DNA of 64,000 bases, taken from positions 1,798,001 to 1,862,000 of the forward strand of contig NZ_CP133720.1 in assembly GCF_031326225.1 (NCBI RefSeq). The letters are read 5' to 3'. This document shows, in pieces, positions 26,683 to 35,732 of this stretch. The number at the start of each line of letters is the position of its first letter. Position 1 is the first letter of the stretch. Position numbers and translations under genes: made by a program. The DNA is from Undibacterium cyanobacteriorum (lineage in GTDB: Bacteria; Pseudomonadota; Gammaproteobacteria; Burkholderiales; Burkholderiaceae_D). The notes beneath the pieces are model-generated. The model had not been told where the DNA came from, made no database searches, and worked only from the letters and a program-made list of their open reading frames with translations.

Positions 26683-28803
26683 ATGAGTGAAATGGAAGAT
26701 TTGCCCGCGTTCTTTATTGATCAAAGACTTGATTTCTCTGCCGATGAACGGACGATCAAACGTGCTTATGCGAAAGCTCTGAAACAAATCGATCAGGAAA
26801 CTGATCTGAATGGCTTTCAAGATTTACGAGAGTCCTACGAGTACGCGATCGCTTGGGCTCGACATCGTGATTGGCGTGCGGCACAGGAAGCTGAGACTCA
26901 AGAGCAAACTCAAGTTGAAACTCCGGTTGACACTTTGGTTGAAACGCAGACTGAAATTAAGACTGAAACTAAGACTGAAACTCAGATTCAAGTCGAACAC
27001 CATGACGAAAGCCAGAGCGCGACGTCACCTGAAAAGACCGATTTGTCGACCAACTTGGCAACCATTTCGGCAAGTAATTCAGGAAGTAGTTCGGACAGCA
27101 TTTTAGGCGCATCCAATACTGATCAAGATCTTGAAGCTGCTATCGAACGCGGTGTGCAGGCAGCAATCTCGCAGGTCAACCTGGGAGTCACTCAGCTTTC
27201 GACTGAGGAATCGGATCGCACTAGTCACGCGGATGGACACGAAAAATCTCCAATACTCGAACTGGCCCCGGAGCCCGCGTCTGTTGTAGAGCAAGACGCT
27301 TTCGAAACTTCGAAAGAACCAGCCGCAGATCTTGTGCCAGCCTTACCTGATCCAACTGAATTGGCGCGTGAGGTGTACGACGCAGTTTTACAGAAAGTAC
27401 GAGAGTCCAACAACGACGACGCCGACCTCGGTCCGATTTTGCAAGAGGCGATGGATGACGATCGTTTGATCAATGTAGAAGCGCGTGATGTTTTTGAGTG
27501 GATGATGGCGCATTACGTGGCTCAGGGCTGGCAGCCCGGCAATGGTAATTTGTTCGGCGCGACGGTGAAGTGTTTTCAATGGAATCAAGACCGAAATCGC
27601 CTTTTGCGATTTGGTGAGCTTGGCTATTTCCTCGATCACGCCTTGATTGAAATGAGTAGTTTCAATGATCAAGATCGCGCTTTGGCTGATCGCCAAGTGT
27701 TTTTGATTCGTCGAGCGCGCGATGCCAGCATGCCTGACAAAGCGTTTTTTAAAGAGAATATCGGCATTATTCACTACATGGGAAGTAACTTTCCCAATTG
27801 GCTGAGCCTCGTGACTAGTTGGACGAATTTGCAAGCGTGGCGCGAACGTGCGGCCGAACTCAAGATTGAACCTAAAAAAGTCGAACAGAAACAGCATGAG
27901 GATGACGATGACAGCATTTTTTCCAATCCTCGGATGTGGATTTTTATCGCCATGATCGTGATCGGTTTCTTGCGAACCTGTGCGAACGATACAAACAAAC
28001 GTACTGTCATGCCGCCAACGTCCATGGAAACTATCGCGAACGCGCAGCGTATGGCCAGTGAACGTTTGAGTCCAGAGGCCCTGATGTATCAGGCGGGTGA
28101 AGATGCTTTCTTTGGGCGTGATGGCGTGAAACAAGATTACCACGCGGCGGAGCAAGCTTGGCTGCAGTGCGCTGAGAAAGAACACTTGGACTGCATCAGT
28201 CGCTTAGCCGATTTGTATAGTATGAGTAAGACCGGTATGGCAAATCCTGAGTCTGCGCATCTGTATCGTGAGCGGGCGGCGGAACGTGGCAGAACGCGGA
28301 TGTATTTTGAATTGGCCAACGACTACATTCTTGGACGTGGCATCAAAAAGAATGACGCCAAGGCGTTTTCGTGGACAAAAAAAGCAGTCGAGGCTGGCGA
28401 GCCCGCAGCTACCCATAATCTTGCCTATTTGTATGAGCACGGTATCGGCGTCAAAAAAAATGCCCAATTAGCTTGGGATCATTATGTCCAAGCGGCCGAT
28501 GCAGGCGTGCCAATTGCGATGCGTAAAGTTGGTGTCACTCTATTGACGGGCCAACTCCACGTCGCCAAAGATGAAAACAAAGGCATGGAATTCCTGAAGA
28601 AAAGCGCAGCGAAAAATTACGGCCAAGCCGAGTTTGATCTTGGAACGATCTACGAGAAAGGTTTGTATAAACAAGCAAAAGATGTAGAACAAGCGACTCA
28701 ATGGTACGCACGTGCAGCACAGCATAGCCATGAGGAGGCTAGTAAAAAACTCGGTACACTGTGCAAGTCAAATCCATCTTCCGCGTGTAAGGAAAAGGTC
28801 TAG
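26683..28803 (+). CDS. J-like membrane protein with Sel1 repeats, HscC partner
   Basis: A 706-residue protein. The N-terminus (DFSADERTIKRAYAKALKQ then DLNGFQDLRESYEYAI) matches the degenerate J domain of HscC partners such as DjlB/DjlC; no HPD tripeptide is seen between the helices. A Thr/Glu repeat-rich and acidic linker follows (about 70-235), then a conserved helical region, one membrane helix (MWIFIAMIVIGFL) near 420, and a C-terminal domain of about five or six Sel1 repeats (NLAYLYEHGIGVKKNAQLAWDH type). I prefer ATG 26683 with GGAG 6 bases upstream; the ATG at 26668 overlaps the hscC stop but has no ribosome site. It probably recruits HscC to the membrane. Confidence 0.8.
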   Translation: MSEMEDLPAFFIDQRLDFSADERTIKRAYAKALKQIDQETDLNGFQDLRESYEYAIAWARHRDWRAAQEAETQEQTQVETPVDTLVETQTEIKTETKTETQIQVEHHDESQSATSPEKTDLSTNLATISASNSGSSSDSILGASNTDQDLEAAIERGVQAAISQVNLGVTQLSTEESDRTSHADGHEKSPILELAPEPASVVEQDAFETSKEPAADLVPALPDPTELAREVYDAVLQKVRESNNDDADLGPILQEAMDDDRLINVEARDVFEWMMAHYVAQGWQPGNGNLFGATVKCFQWNQDRNRLLRFGELGYFLDHALIEMSSFNDQDRALADRQVFLIRRARDASMPDKAFFKENIGIIHYMGSNFPNWLSLVTSWTNLQAWRERAAELKIEPKKVEQKQHEDDDDSIFSNPRMWIFIAMIVIGFLRTCANDTNKRTVMPPTSMETIANAQRMASERLSPEALMYQAGEDAFFGRDGVKQDYHAAEQAWLQCAEKEHLDCISRLADLYSMSKTGMANPESAHLYRERAAERGRTRMYFELANDYILGRGIKKNDAKAFSWTKKAVEAGEPAATHNLAYLYEHGIGVKKNAQLAWDHYVQAADAGVPIAMRKVGVTLLTGQLHVAKDENKGMEFLKKSAAKNYGQAEFDLGTIYEKGLYKQAKDVEQATQWYARAAQHSHEEASKKLGTLCKSNPSSACKEKV

Positions 28804-28933
28804 ACCTTGTGGCGGTGAGTATGGACCGAGTCGCTTGGGTTGGACGATATTTCACACGCTGACTAGATGTAGTAAAGAAAACGAGAAGTCTTCACGTCAC
28901 ATTGTTGAAGCAGGTAGAAGGGAATCCATCGAG

Positions 28934-29383
28934 ATGAAATACTGGTTAATGAAGTCAGAACCTGATGAAGTCAGTATCGATGATGCTGTGCGTTTAGGGC
29001 CTGCACCCTGGTTTGGAGTACGGAATTACCAAGCCCGTAATTTTATGCGCGATCAGATGAGCATTGGTGACGGTGTTTTGTTTTATCACTCAAGTTGTGC
29101 GGAGCCAGGCATCGCAGGTTTGGCCGAGGTCGCCAGTTCAGCGTACCCAGATGAAACACAGTTTGATCCGAAGAGTAAGTATTTCGACCCAAAATCGACA
29201 CGGGAAAATCCCCGCTGGCTTTTGGTCGATGTCAAAGGCACTCGAAAGACTCGGCTACTCAGCCTTAGTGAAATGCGCACTAAACCAGAATTGGCGACCA
29301 TGACTGTGTTGCAAAAGGGAAGTCGTTTATCCATCACTCCTGTGACGGAAGAAGAGTGGCAGGCCGTATTGAAACTCTTGTGA
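28934..29383 (+). CDS. EVE domain protein
   Basis: A 149-residue single-domain protein. MKYWLMKSEPDEVSIDDA, WFGVRNYQARNFMRDQM and GDGVLFYHSSCAEPGIAGLAEV are the conserved EVE (PUA-like) signature. EVE domains bind modified bases in DNA or RNA; the family is common and its role in this class is not established. A longer upstream frame (from 28712) runs back into the Sel1 gene and is not translated in its own right. The start has GAG immediately and AAGGGA 11 bases upstream. Confidence 0.92.
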   Translation: MKYWLMKSEPDEVSIDDAVRLGPAPWFGVRNYQARNFMRDQMSIGDGVLFYHSSCAEPGIAGLAEVASSAYPDETQFDPKSKYFDPKSTRENPRWLLVDVKGTRKTRLLSLSEMRTKPELATMTVLQKGSRLSITPVTEEEWQAVLKLL

Positions 29384-29452
29384 GTTGAAATCCGCTTAGG
29401 CCTGCCTGAACTAATGCAAGCAATATCACCAATCAAGCAAATACCAAGCAGT

Positions 29453-30967
29453 TTAGGTGAATTGTTGTCGAAGGATGTTCTTCTGAACTTTACCCATGGT
29501 GTTGCGGGGTAGTTCGTGCACGATATGAACCTGCTTCGGCACTTTGAAGTTAGCGATTTGAGACTTCAGACGTGCAATCACACTTTGCTCATCAAGAGAT
29601 GCCTTGGGCTTGAGCACGATCACAGCACATACGGCCTCACCAAAATCAGCGTGTGGAATCCCTATCACTGCCGACTCATCAATTTCTGGCATTTCATCAA
29701 GAATACTTTCGATCTCTTTGGGATACACGTTGTAGCCACCAGAAATGATGAGGTCTTTACTGCGGCCGACAATGCTCAAGTATCCATCTTGGTCGAAACT
29801 GCCGAGGTCGCCTGTCTTGAAGTAGCCATCTGAGCTAAATTCCTCAGCCGTCTTTTCTGGCATACGCCAATAGCCGCAAAACACGTTAGGTCCTTTGACC
29901 TCGATGCCGCCGATTTCTCCCTGCGTACATGGCGAGCCATTTGGGTCCACCACACGGACCGCGACACCTGGGAGCGGCAGGCCAACGGTGCCGCCTTTGC
30001 GCGTTCCAGAGTAGGGATTAGAAACCAGCATGGTCGTCTCACTCATGCCATATCTTTCGAGAATGGTATGTCCACTTCGTGACTGAAATTCTGTGAAGGT
30101 TTCCATCAGCAATGGAGCAGAGCCAGAAATGAAGAGCCGCATGTTGTGACAGGCTTTTTCATTGAAATCAGGCTCTTGCAGAAGTCGAACATAGTAGGTT
30201 GGGACACCCATCATGACCGTGCTACGGGATAAAAATTCGAGGCATTGTTTCGCCTCGAATTTCGGTAAGAAAATCATGCGTGCGCCACTGCGTAGGACAG
30301 CATGAGAAGCAACAAATAGTCCATGCACATGAAACAGGGGTAATGCATGTAGTAACACATCTTGGCTCGACCAAGCCCAAGCTTGGTGCAGGACGTCTGC
30401 ATTGGAACTCAAATTGCGATGACTTAACATCGCGCCTTTGCTTCGCCCTGTCGTGCCCGATGTGTACAGAATTGCAGCGAGATCGTCGCCATTGCTTTGT
30501 ACTGTTTCAAACTGGTCTGACATGGGGAGCGCACGCTCCAGCAAGCTGCCTTGATTTGGCCCTTGTCGACAGGCATCTAAGGTGAAGACGCGTTTCACTC
30601 CAGCTTGAAAAGCAAGTTGGGAGACCCAGGAAAAATTGGCCGGCGCGCAGATAAAGACTTCTGGTTGGGCATCTTCGATAAAGTAAGCAATCTCATTGCG
30701 CTGATAGGCCGTATTGAGTGGCAGGAAAACGAAGCCCGCACGGAGACTTGCCAAATACAACAGCAAGGCTTCCGGTGATTTCTCGACTTGCACTGCGATC
30801 CGTGCACCGGCACTTAAACCTAAACTACATAAGAGATTCGCCAGTTTCGCGCTGGCGCGTTCGATATCAAGGTAGGAATAATACTTTTGCTCGGCGGTCT
30901 CAATGCAGCAGCGTGACAAGTCCGCCGGAAAGTGTGAAGCGAAATGTGCGTAGAGATTGGCATTCAT
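29453..30967 (-). CDS. Acyl-CoA synthetase, malonyl-CoA synthetase (MatB)-like
   Basis: A 504-residue AMP-forming ligase that activates a carboxylic acid to its CoA thioester. It has the P-loop ILYTSGTTGRSKGAMLSHRN, FHVHGLF, RYGMSETTMLVSNPY and TGDLGSFDQDGYLSIVGRSKDLIISGGYNVYPKEIE, ending with the catalytic Lys motif PRNTMGKVQKN. Spacing and the short N-terminus (MNANLYAHFASHFP) resemble MatB, so malonate or a methylmalonate-like acid is the likely substrate; this is inferred. The enoyl-CoA hydratase gene precedes it by 70 bases on the same strand, so the two probably form an operon. Confidence 0.85.
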   Translation of the reverse strand: MNANLYAHFASHFPADLSRCCIETAEQKYYSYLDIERASAKLANLLCSLGLSAGARIAVQVEKSPEALLLYLASLRAGFVFLPLNTAYQRNEIAYFIEDAQPEVFICAPANFSWVSQLAFQAGVKRVFTLDACRQGPNQGSLLERALPMSDQFETVQSNGDDLAAILYTSGTTGRSKGAMLSHRNLSSNADVLHQAWAWSSQDVLLHALPLFHVHGLFVASHAVLRSGARMIFLPKFEAKQCLEFLSRSTVMMGVPTYYVRLLQEPDFNEKACHNMRLFISGSAPLLMETFTEFQSRSGHTILERYGMSETTMLVSNPYSGTRKGGTVGLPLPGVAVRVVDPNGSPCTQGEIGGIEVKGPNVFCGYWRMPEKTAEEFSSDGYFKTGDLGSFDQDGYLSIVGRSKDLIISGGYNVYPKEIESILDEMPEIDESAVIGIPHADFGEAVCAVIVLKPKASLDEQSVIARLKSQIANFKVPKQVHIVHELPRNTMGKVQKNILRQQFT

Positions 30968-31037
30968 AGTGACGAGCTTGAATAATGGGAGAATGGATAC
31001 AGCATGAAATACGCAAGTGAATTCACATGGAAGTCGA

Positions 31038-31823
31038 TTATTTTCCGGTGAATTCAGGTACTTTCTTGGCCAAGAAACCGAGCACACCTTCTTGATAGTC
31101 TTGCGTATTCAAGAACGAGAAAGCTTCTAATAATTCGTCGTCGCTGAGACGCTCGGGTACGAAACTCAGACGTCGAATAAACTTTTTGTTGATTCTAGCC
31201 GCGAGTGGCGCACCTTGTGCAATACGTTTGGCTGTCTCCAGCGCTTCGGTATGTACGTCGTCAGAGAGTCGATGGACGAGACCTTTTTGTTTGGCTTCAA
31301 TCGCATTGAGAATACGGCCTTCCAATAAAATTTCGAGGGCTGTCGCTCGACCAACTAGGCCGAGTAGGCTTTGTAACTCTTTTGGCGCTAAAGGAAATCC
31401 CAGTTTGTTGATCGGAATACCAAAACGGGAGGATGGATCGGCGACCCGAATATCGCTGGAGATGGCAATCTCGAGACCGCCGCCGACACAAACACCTTCG
31501 ATCGCAGCCACCACCGGATGTTGGCACTCGCTGATAGCTTTCAAAGCTGCCGCAACAGTTTGATTGTGGTATTTCATTCCATCGGCGAGCGTATTTCTAA
31601 CGGTACTAAATTCCTCGACATCAGCTCCAGCAGCGAAGTTACGATTGGCGCCACGAATAATGATGCATCGCAGAGTGTCGTTTTGATGTAGCTCCAGAAA
31701 ATGCTGCGTGAGGGCATTCCACATGCCCATATTGAGTGCATTCAGTTTGCCTGGGTTGTCGATTGTAACGTAGGCGATTTTCCCTTGGCTCTCTGGGTCA
31801 ATTTCACATCGAATAGCGTCCAT
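31038..31823 (-). CDS. Enoyl-CoA hydratase/isomerase family protein
   Basis: A 261-residue crotonase-fold enzyme. NFAAGADVEEF gives the first oxyanion-hole segment and VEGVCVGGGLEIAISSDIRVA the second. The catalytic-type acid region FGIPINKLGFPLAPKELQSLLGLVGRATALEILLEGRILNAIEAK is normal. It is followed by the MatB-like ligase, suggesting a small acyl-CoA pathway. The exact reaction (hydration, isomerisation or decarboxylation) cannot be assigned by eye. Confidence 0.88.
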   Translation of the reverse strand: MDAIRCEIDPESQGKIAYVTIDNPGKLNALNMGMWNALTQHFLELHQNDTLRCIIIRGANRNFAAGADVEEFSTVRNTLADGMKYHNQTVAAALKAISECQHPVVAAIEGVCVGGGLEIAISSDIRVADPSSRFGIPINKLGFPLAPKELQSLLGLVGRATALEILLEGRILNAIEAKQKGLVHRLSDDVHTEALETAKRIAQGAPLAARINKKFIRRLSFVPERLSDDELLEAFSFLNTQDYQEGVLGFLAKKVPEFTGK

Positions 31824-31951
31824 GGTGATCTCGTCGTTCTTATGATTGTGGTGTTATGAGTGCAGATTGAACAAATGGCCCTTAAGTTTGAAGGGCACAT
31901 TTGTTTGATTATTTTGATTGTTCACGCTAGCAATGTAATACCAGCAGGGGT

Positions 31952-32824
31952 CTATTTCTTCTTTTTTTTCTTCTTCGTTGGCGTTTGGTCCGCCTCTGAT
32001 TGCTTGGATGTCGGCGCACTGTTCTTGGCAGATTCAAAACGACCTTGGTAGGCCATTACCAATAAAATGACACCGACAATCACCATAGGGAAGGACAACA
32101 TCTGACCGGCTGAAATGGTGATGCCAGCAAAGCTGACTTCATAATCTGGCGTACGGAAATATTCGGTGAAAAAACGTGTGCAGCCATACAGCGTCACATA
32201 CATTGCGCCAACTGCCAGCGCAGGTCGTTTTTTGGACGAGAACCACCACATAATGATGGCCACTAAAATCCCATCAACCAGGGCTTGATAAATCGGCGAA
32301 GGATGAACGGGATAGGGCACACCAGGCCAAATCATGGCCCATGGTAAATCGGGTGAAGCGATACGTCCTGGTAGTTCATGATTGATGAAATTGCCGATCC
32401 GCCCCGCAGCGTAGCCGAGTGGAACCAAGGGAGCAATGAAATCGTACACAACAGGCAGCGACATCTTGGCCTTGCGAGCCCACAGGAACATCGCGACCAG
32501 CACGCCCAGGAAGCCACCATGGAAAGACATTCCACCGCGCCAGATCATTGGGATCTCGATTGGATTGGCTAAGTAGTAGCTCGCGTTGTAGAAAAAAACT
32601 TCGCCTAAACGTCCGCCGATCACTACTCCTAGCACGCCATAAAACAGCATGTCGTCGATATGATCTTTGGTCCAGCCGAGTACGTTCACGTGCGGTAAGC
32701 GCAGTCGTAAGCGACCCAGCACGACGAATTGGATGAAGGCCACCAAGTACATCAAACCGTACCAATGGATTTTGATAAAACCGAGATCAATCGCGACGGG
32801 ATTGAAATTTGGATGTTCTAACAT
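31952..32824 (-). CDS. lgt: Prolipoprotein diacylglyceryl transferase
   Basis: A 290-residue inner-membrane enzyme that transfers diacylglycerol from phosphatidylglycerol to the lipobox Cys. It shows IHWYGLMYLVAF, the GGRLGEVFFYN segment, WRGGMSFHGGFLG, and the Lgt signature GRIGNFINHELPGRIA. The C-terminal tail ends in a run of lysines (about eight), which is unusual but common as a charged cytosolic tail in betaproteobacteria. The lysR gene stops one base before it, so the two are likely cotranscribed. Confidence 0.95.
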   Translation of the reverse strand: MLEHPNFNPVAIDLGFIKIHWYGLMYLVAFIQFVVLGRLRLRLPHVNVLGWTKDHIDDMLFYGVLGVVIGGRLGEVFFYNASYYLANPIEIPMIWRGGMSFHGGFLGVLVAMFLWARKAKMSLPVVYDFIAPLVPLGYAAGRIGNFINHELPGRIASPDLPWAMIWPGVPYPVHPSPIYQALVDGILVAIIMWWFSSKKRPALAVGAMYVTLYGCTRFFTEYFRTPDYEVSFAGITISAGQMLSFPMVIVGVILLVMAYQGRFESAKNSAPTSKQSEADQTPTKKKKKKK

Positions 32825-32825
32825 G

Positions 32826-33713
32826 TCATTGTTCTTCTAGTTGTTGCAAAAATGCTTTGAGGACTGGTGAATCATTGTCTTTACGCCAGGCGACGCCGAT
32901 CTCGACTTTGGCATCGATATCTTGCAGCGCTTGGTAATGAACGCCAGGGCGCTGTAAATTCGAAACTGATTGCGGTACCAAAGCGATGCCCATATCGGCT
33001 GACACCAGAGCAATAATGGTTTGCATTTGGATCGCTTCCTGTGAGATCACAGGCGTCATTCCAAGATGTTGAAAGCAAGCCAGAATACTATCGTGCAAAG
33101 CAGGCGCAATTGTGCGGGGAAATAGCACTAATGGCAAATCTTTATAGGTGCTGAGGTACTGTGCAGCTTTCTTACGCTTTTGGTGCGACGGTAAGGCCAG
33201 CACTAAGGATTCAGTGCGAATCGTGCGATAGTCGAGAATGTTTTTTGATGAATCTGGAATAGGTGGGATTAGTAGTCCAACATCGATTTCAGATTTTTCT
33301 AAGGCTTCTAGTTGTACATTGCTGGTCGCTTCATGTAGTTCAATCTGCACATTGGGGTAGGCATGTCGGAAGCTTCTTAAGCTGGGTGGCAGTACACTGT
33401 AATCGGCGATTGAGACGAAAGCTAACGAAAGCTTGCCCGTTTCGCCAGTGGCAGCGCGTTGTGCGATATGACTGAGTTCATCAGCATGCTGTAGCAATCG
33501 CCGCGCTTCGGGAAGTAAGGCCTTGCCTGCGGCGGTCAGCGAAATTTGGCGTGTGGTTCGGTAGAAAAGTGCTGTACCGAGGCTTGCCTCCAAGCTCTGA
33601 ATGGCTTGTGATAAGGGCGGTTGCGTCATGTGCAAACGACGCGCGGCTTGGCCGAAGTGCAATTCTTCTGCGACCGCGACAAAATAGCGTAACTGTCGAG
33701 TCTCGATCGTCAT
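32826..33713 (-). CDS. LysR-family transcription regulator, CatM/BenM-like
   Basis: A 295-residue LTTR. HTH: LRYFVAVAEELHFGQAARRLHMTQPPLSQAIQSLEASLGTALFYRTTR. The effector domain begins near residue 90 (GKLSLAFVSIADYSVLPP). The EELHFGQAARRL and SLE phrases are typical of the aromatic-catabolism (BenM/CatM/CbnR) branch, so it may sense a small aromatic or muconate-like acid. It precedes lgt by one base. No obvious target cluster is adjacent. Confidence 0.9.
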   Translation of the reverse strand: MTIETRQLRYFVAVAEELHFGQAARRLHMTQPPLSQAIQSLEASLGTALFYRTTRQISLTAAGKALLPEARRLLQHADELSHIAQRAATGETGKLSLAFVSIADYSVLPPSLRSFRHAYPNVQIELHEATSNVQLEALEKSEIDVGLLIPPIPDSSKNILDYRTIRTESLVLALPSHQKRKKAAQYLSTYKDLPLVLFPRTIAPALHDSILACFQHLGMTPVISQEAIQMQTIIALVSADMGIALVPQSVSNLQRPGVHYQALQDIDAKVEIGVAWRKDNDSPVLKAFLQQLEEQ

Positions 33714-33756
33714 GTCACCGCGTGCTTATCGTACTGGATGGGAAGTCAGTCGAGAA

Positions 33757-33978
33757 TTACTTTTTCTTGAAACCGCGTTTGATGCGTTCTTCTTTCATTT
33801 TGTCGTGCATGCGGTCCTCGGTCTTTTTGTCCAGACCCAACGCGCGTTCGATGAACTCAAACCAAAGAAAGGCCAGAAAGGCCAAACCATTCACCCACCA
33901 CCACGAAACATTTTCCATGAAACCAACTTCAGCAAGTTTCAAGGTGTAGAGAAGCGCAAGAATGATAATTAATAGCAT
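33757..33978 (-). CDS. Small Trp-rich membrane protein (TIGR04438 type)
   Basis: A 73-residue protein. MLLIIILALLYTLKLAEVGFMENVSWWWVNGLAFLAFLWFEF gives two hydrophobic helices with a WWW loop, followed by a charged Lys/Glu/Arg tail (KKTEDRMHDKMKEERIKRG). This matches the small Trp-rich family found in Burkholderiales, function unknown. The frame extends upstream to 34080, but the start at 33978 gives the normal length. It lies 43 bases upstream of lysR. Confidence 0.72.
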   Translation of the reverse strand: MLLIIILALLYTLKLAEVGFMENVSWWWVNGLAFLAFLWFEFIERALGLDKKTEDRMHDKMKEERIKRGFKKK

Positions 33979-34107
33979 TGAAGTATGAAAATTAGGTTGG
34001 CAATGAGCTGGCTTAACTTGCTCAGAATTGCATTCCATCATAGGGATAATTGGTCCTACGGTCAACCTGCTTTGTCCCACATTTAGGGGGGGAATGCGCT
34101 TGTATTA

Positions 34108-34136
34108 TTGGTGCAAGGTAAGAAAAGCGTTAAAAT
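34108..34136 (+). promoter_or_regulatory. Promoter of the cytochrome c gene
   Basis: TTGGTG (34108-34113), a 17-base spacer and TAAAAT (34131-34136), with the predicted start near 34143 and the ATG at 34167. Confidence 0.65.
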
Positions 34137-34166
34137 AAGACACCACTTATTTAATCGGAGAATCAA

Positions 34167-34472
34167 ATGAAAAAATCCTTGCTCTTAGCCGTTATCGCAT
34201 TTGGCGTTTCTGGTACAGCAATGGCGAATGCAGATTTGGCGAAATCCAAGAACTGCATGACTTGCCACAATGTCGACGCGAAGGTCGTGGGACCAGCATT
34301 TAAAGAAGTTGCAAAAAAATATGCAGCTGACAAAACTGCTGAAGCAAAGTTGGTGCAAAAGGTATTGAAGGGTGGAAGCGGTGCGTGGGGCGCGATTCCA
34401 ATGCCAGCGAATACTCAAGTATCTGAAGCTGAAGCGAAAACTTTGGTGAAATGGGTATTGAGCTTGAAATAA
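34167..34472 (+). CDS. Small class I cytochrome c (c551-like)
   Basis: A 101-residue periplasmic electron carrier. It has a signal peptide (MKKSLLLAVIAFGVSGTAMA), haem-binding CMTCH at about residues 30-34, and a likely Met ligand in AIPMPAN. The mature length of about 80 is that of c551/c552 proteins. It has its own promoter and terminator (34500), so it is monocistronic. The partner reductase is not in the window. Confidence 0.92.
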   Translation: MKKSLLLAVIAFGVSGTAMANADLAKSKNCMTCHNVDAKVVGPAFKEVAKKYAADKTAEAKLVQKVLKGGSGAWGAIPMPANTQVSEAEAKTLVKWVLSLK

Positions 34473-34500
34473 GCCTGAACCAAGAGATTCAAAAGCTCGA

Positions 34501-34527
34501 AAAGCTCGGACTAGTTCCGAGCTTTTT
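34501..34527 (+). terminator. Terminator of the cytochrome c gene
   Basis: A 10-bp stem AAAGCTCGGA / TCCGAGCTTT, loop CTAGT, followed by T residues. Confidence 0.9.
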
Positions 34528-34644
34528 GCTTTCTGCTATGCCGTCGTCATAGACGTTTTGATGATTTTTCCTTATGCTTGCGGCTGAAGTTTTTTATTGA
34601 CAGTCTTGACTACGAGACATTGACCTACTTTTGTTGCGCTCCTT

Positions 34645-35157
34645 ATGGCGAAATTCCTCACTCTCGATAAGATTGATCGTAAGCTGCTCAATTTATTGCA
34701 GAAAGACAATCAAACACCAACTCGAGTGCTTGCTGAAAAACTGCATATTTCGCAACCGACTTGTTTGCGACGCATGAAGGCATTGCGCGATGCTGGTGTC
34801 ATCAGTGCAGACGTGGCGATGGTCGACCCATTTTCGATTGGTTATGGGATGTTGGCGTTCTTAGAGATCTCATTGGCAAATCAATCCGATGAGCACATGC
34901 GTGACTTTGAAGCGTGTATGAGCCTCGAACCCGAAGTGATGCAATGTTACTTTGTATCGGGTGAGATCGATTATTTCTTGGTGATACACGTAGTTGATAT
35001 GGAAGCTTATTACCAATTTGTGCGGCGAGCCATTTCGGGGTCGGGAAATGTGCGCCACTTCCATTCACGATTCCCGATGAAAAGGGCAAAGTTCACGACC
35101 CGGATCGCGTTTGACGAAAAGACGCCAGAATTGTCGGTTCGGGTCTCAAAACGCTAA
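34645..35157 (+). CDS. Lrp/AsnC-family regulator
   Basis: A 170-residue feast/famine regulator. HTH: KIDRKLLNLLQKDNQTPTRVLAEKLHISQPTCLRRMKALRDAGVI. The C-terminal RAM domain (FLEISLANQSDEHMRDFEACMSLEPEVMQCYFVSGEIDYFLVIHVVDM) senses amino acids in this family. The target is unknown. It converges on the DUF2486-like gene. Confidence 0.92.
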   Translation: MAKFLTLDKIDRKLLNLLQKDNQTPTRVLAEKLHISQPTCLRRMKALRDAGVISADVAMVDPFSIGYGMLAFLEISLANQSDEHMRDFEACMSLEPEVMQCYFVSGEIDYFLVIHVVDMEAYYQFVRRAISGSGNVRHFHSRFPMKRAKFTTRIAFDEKTPELSVRVSKR

Positions 35158-35183
35158 GATTTCATGATTCTTCGTCGCTTGGC

Positions 35184-35732
35184 TTAGCGCAACCCTTTGA
35201 GCTTGGTAATCTCTTGATTCACGGCTCGTGTGACAACTTCTTCAATGCTCTTTTTAAGACCAACTCGGATATCGTCTGCGAGTTGATCGACCGCCTTTTG
35301 TAGGACATCGGCCAAGCTATCGCTGACGCGGTGTTCGAGAACAAAATCAACTCGTGATAAGACTTGCTTGAGCACATTTTCACGTACGCTTTGCTCCAGC
35401 AGAATCCAATCTTCACTATCAATTTCTGGCAAGGTGCTACTGAAGCTGGCCGCGTTACTTGGTATTGACTCTACGCTACTTTCACGTATCAAGGCCTGCG
35501 GCGCGAAATTGAGACCCGCACTGAGACCCGCACTCGCAGTGTTTGCCGCGGTCGTGCTCGTGCCAAGCGTACTGGACGAGGAGCGAATCGTCGAAGCCGC
35601 CGAGGGTACAGACGATGTGTTCGGCGCTGCGGGTTTTGCGCTGCTTTGGTGCGGTGCTTCGGGCGTTGTGCTAGTCGGTGAGTGAATGACCTCAGTTAGC
35701 ACTGGAATACTCGAGTCGATTTGTTCGTTCAT
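35184..35732 (-). CDS. DUF2486-like protein
   Basis: A 182-residue protein. The N-terminal 110 residues are Ser/Thr/Pro/Ala-rich and probably disordered; the C-terminal 75 (EQSVRENVLKQVLSRVDFVLEHRVSDSLADVLQKAVDQLADDIRVG) are helical. This matches the DUF2486 protein found next to holC in Burkholderiales. The function is unknown. Its start overlaps the holC stop by 4 bases. Confidence 0.68.
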   Translation of the reverse strand: MNEQIDSSIPVLTEVIHSPTSTTPEAPHQSSAKPAAPNTSSVPSAASTIRSSSSTLGTSTTAANTASAGLSAGLNFAPQALIRESSVESIPSNAASFSSTLPEIDSEDWILLEQSVRENVLKQVLSRVDFVLEHRVSDSLADVLQKAVDQLADDIRVGLKKSIEEVVTRAVNQEITKLKGLR

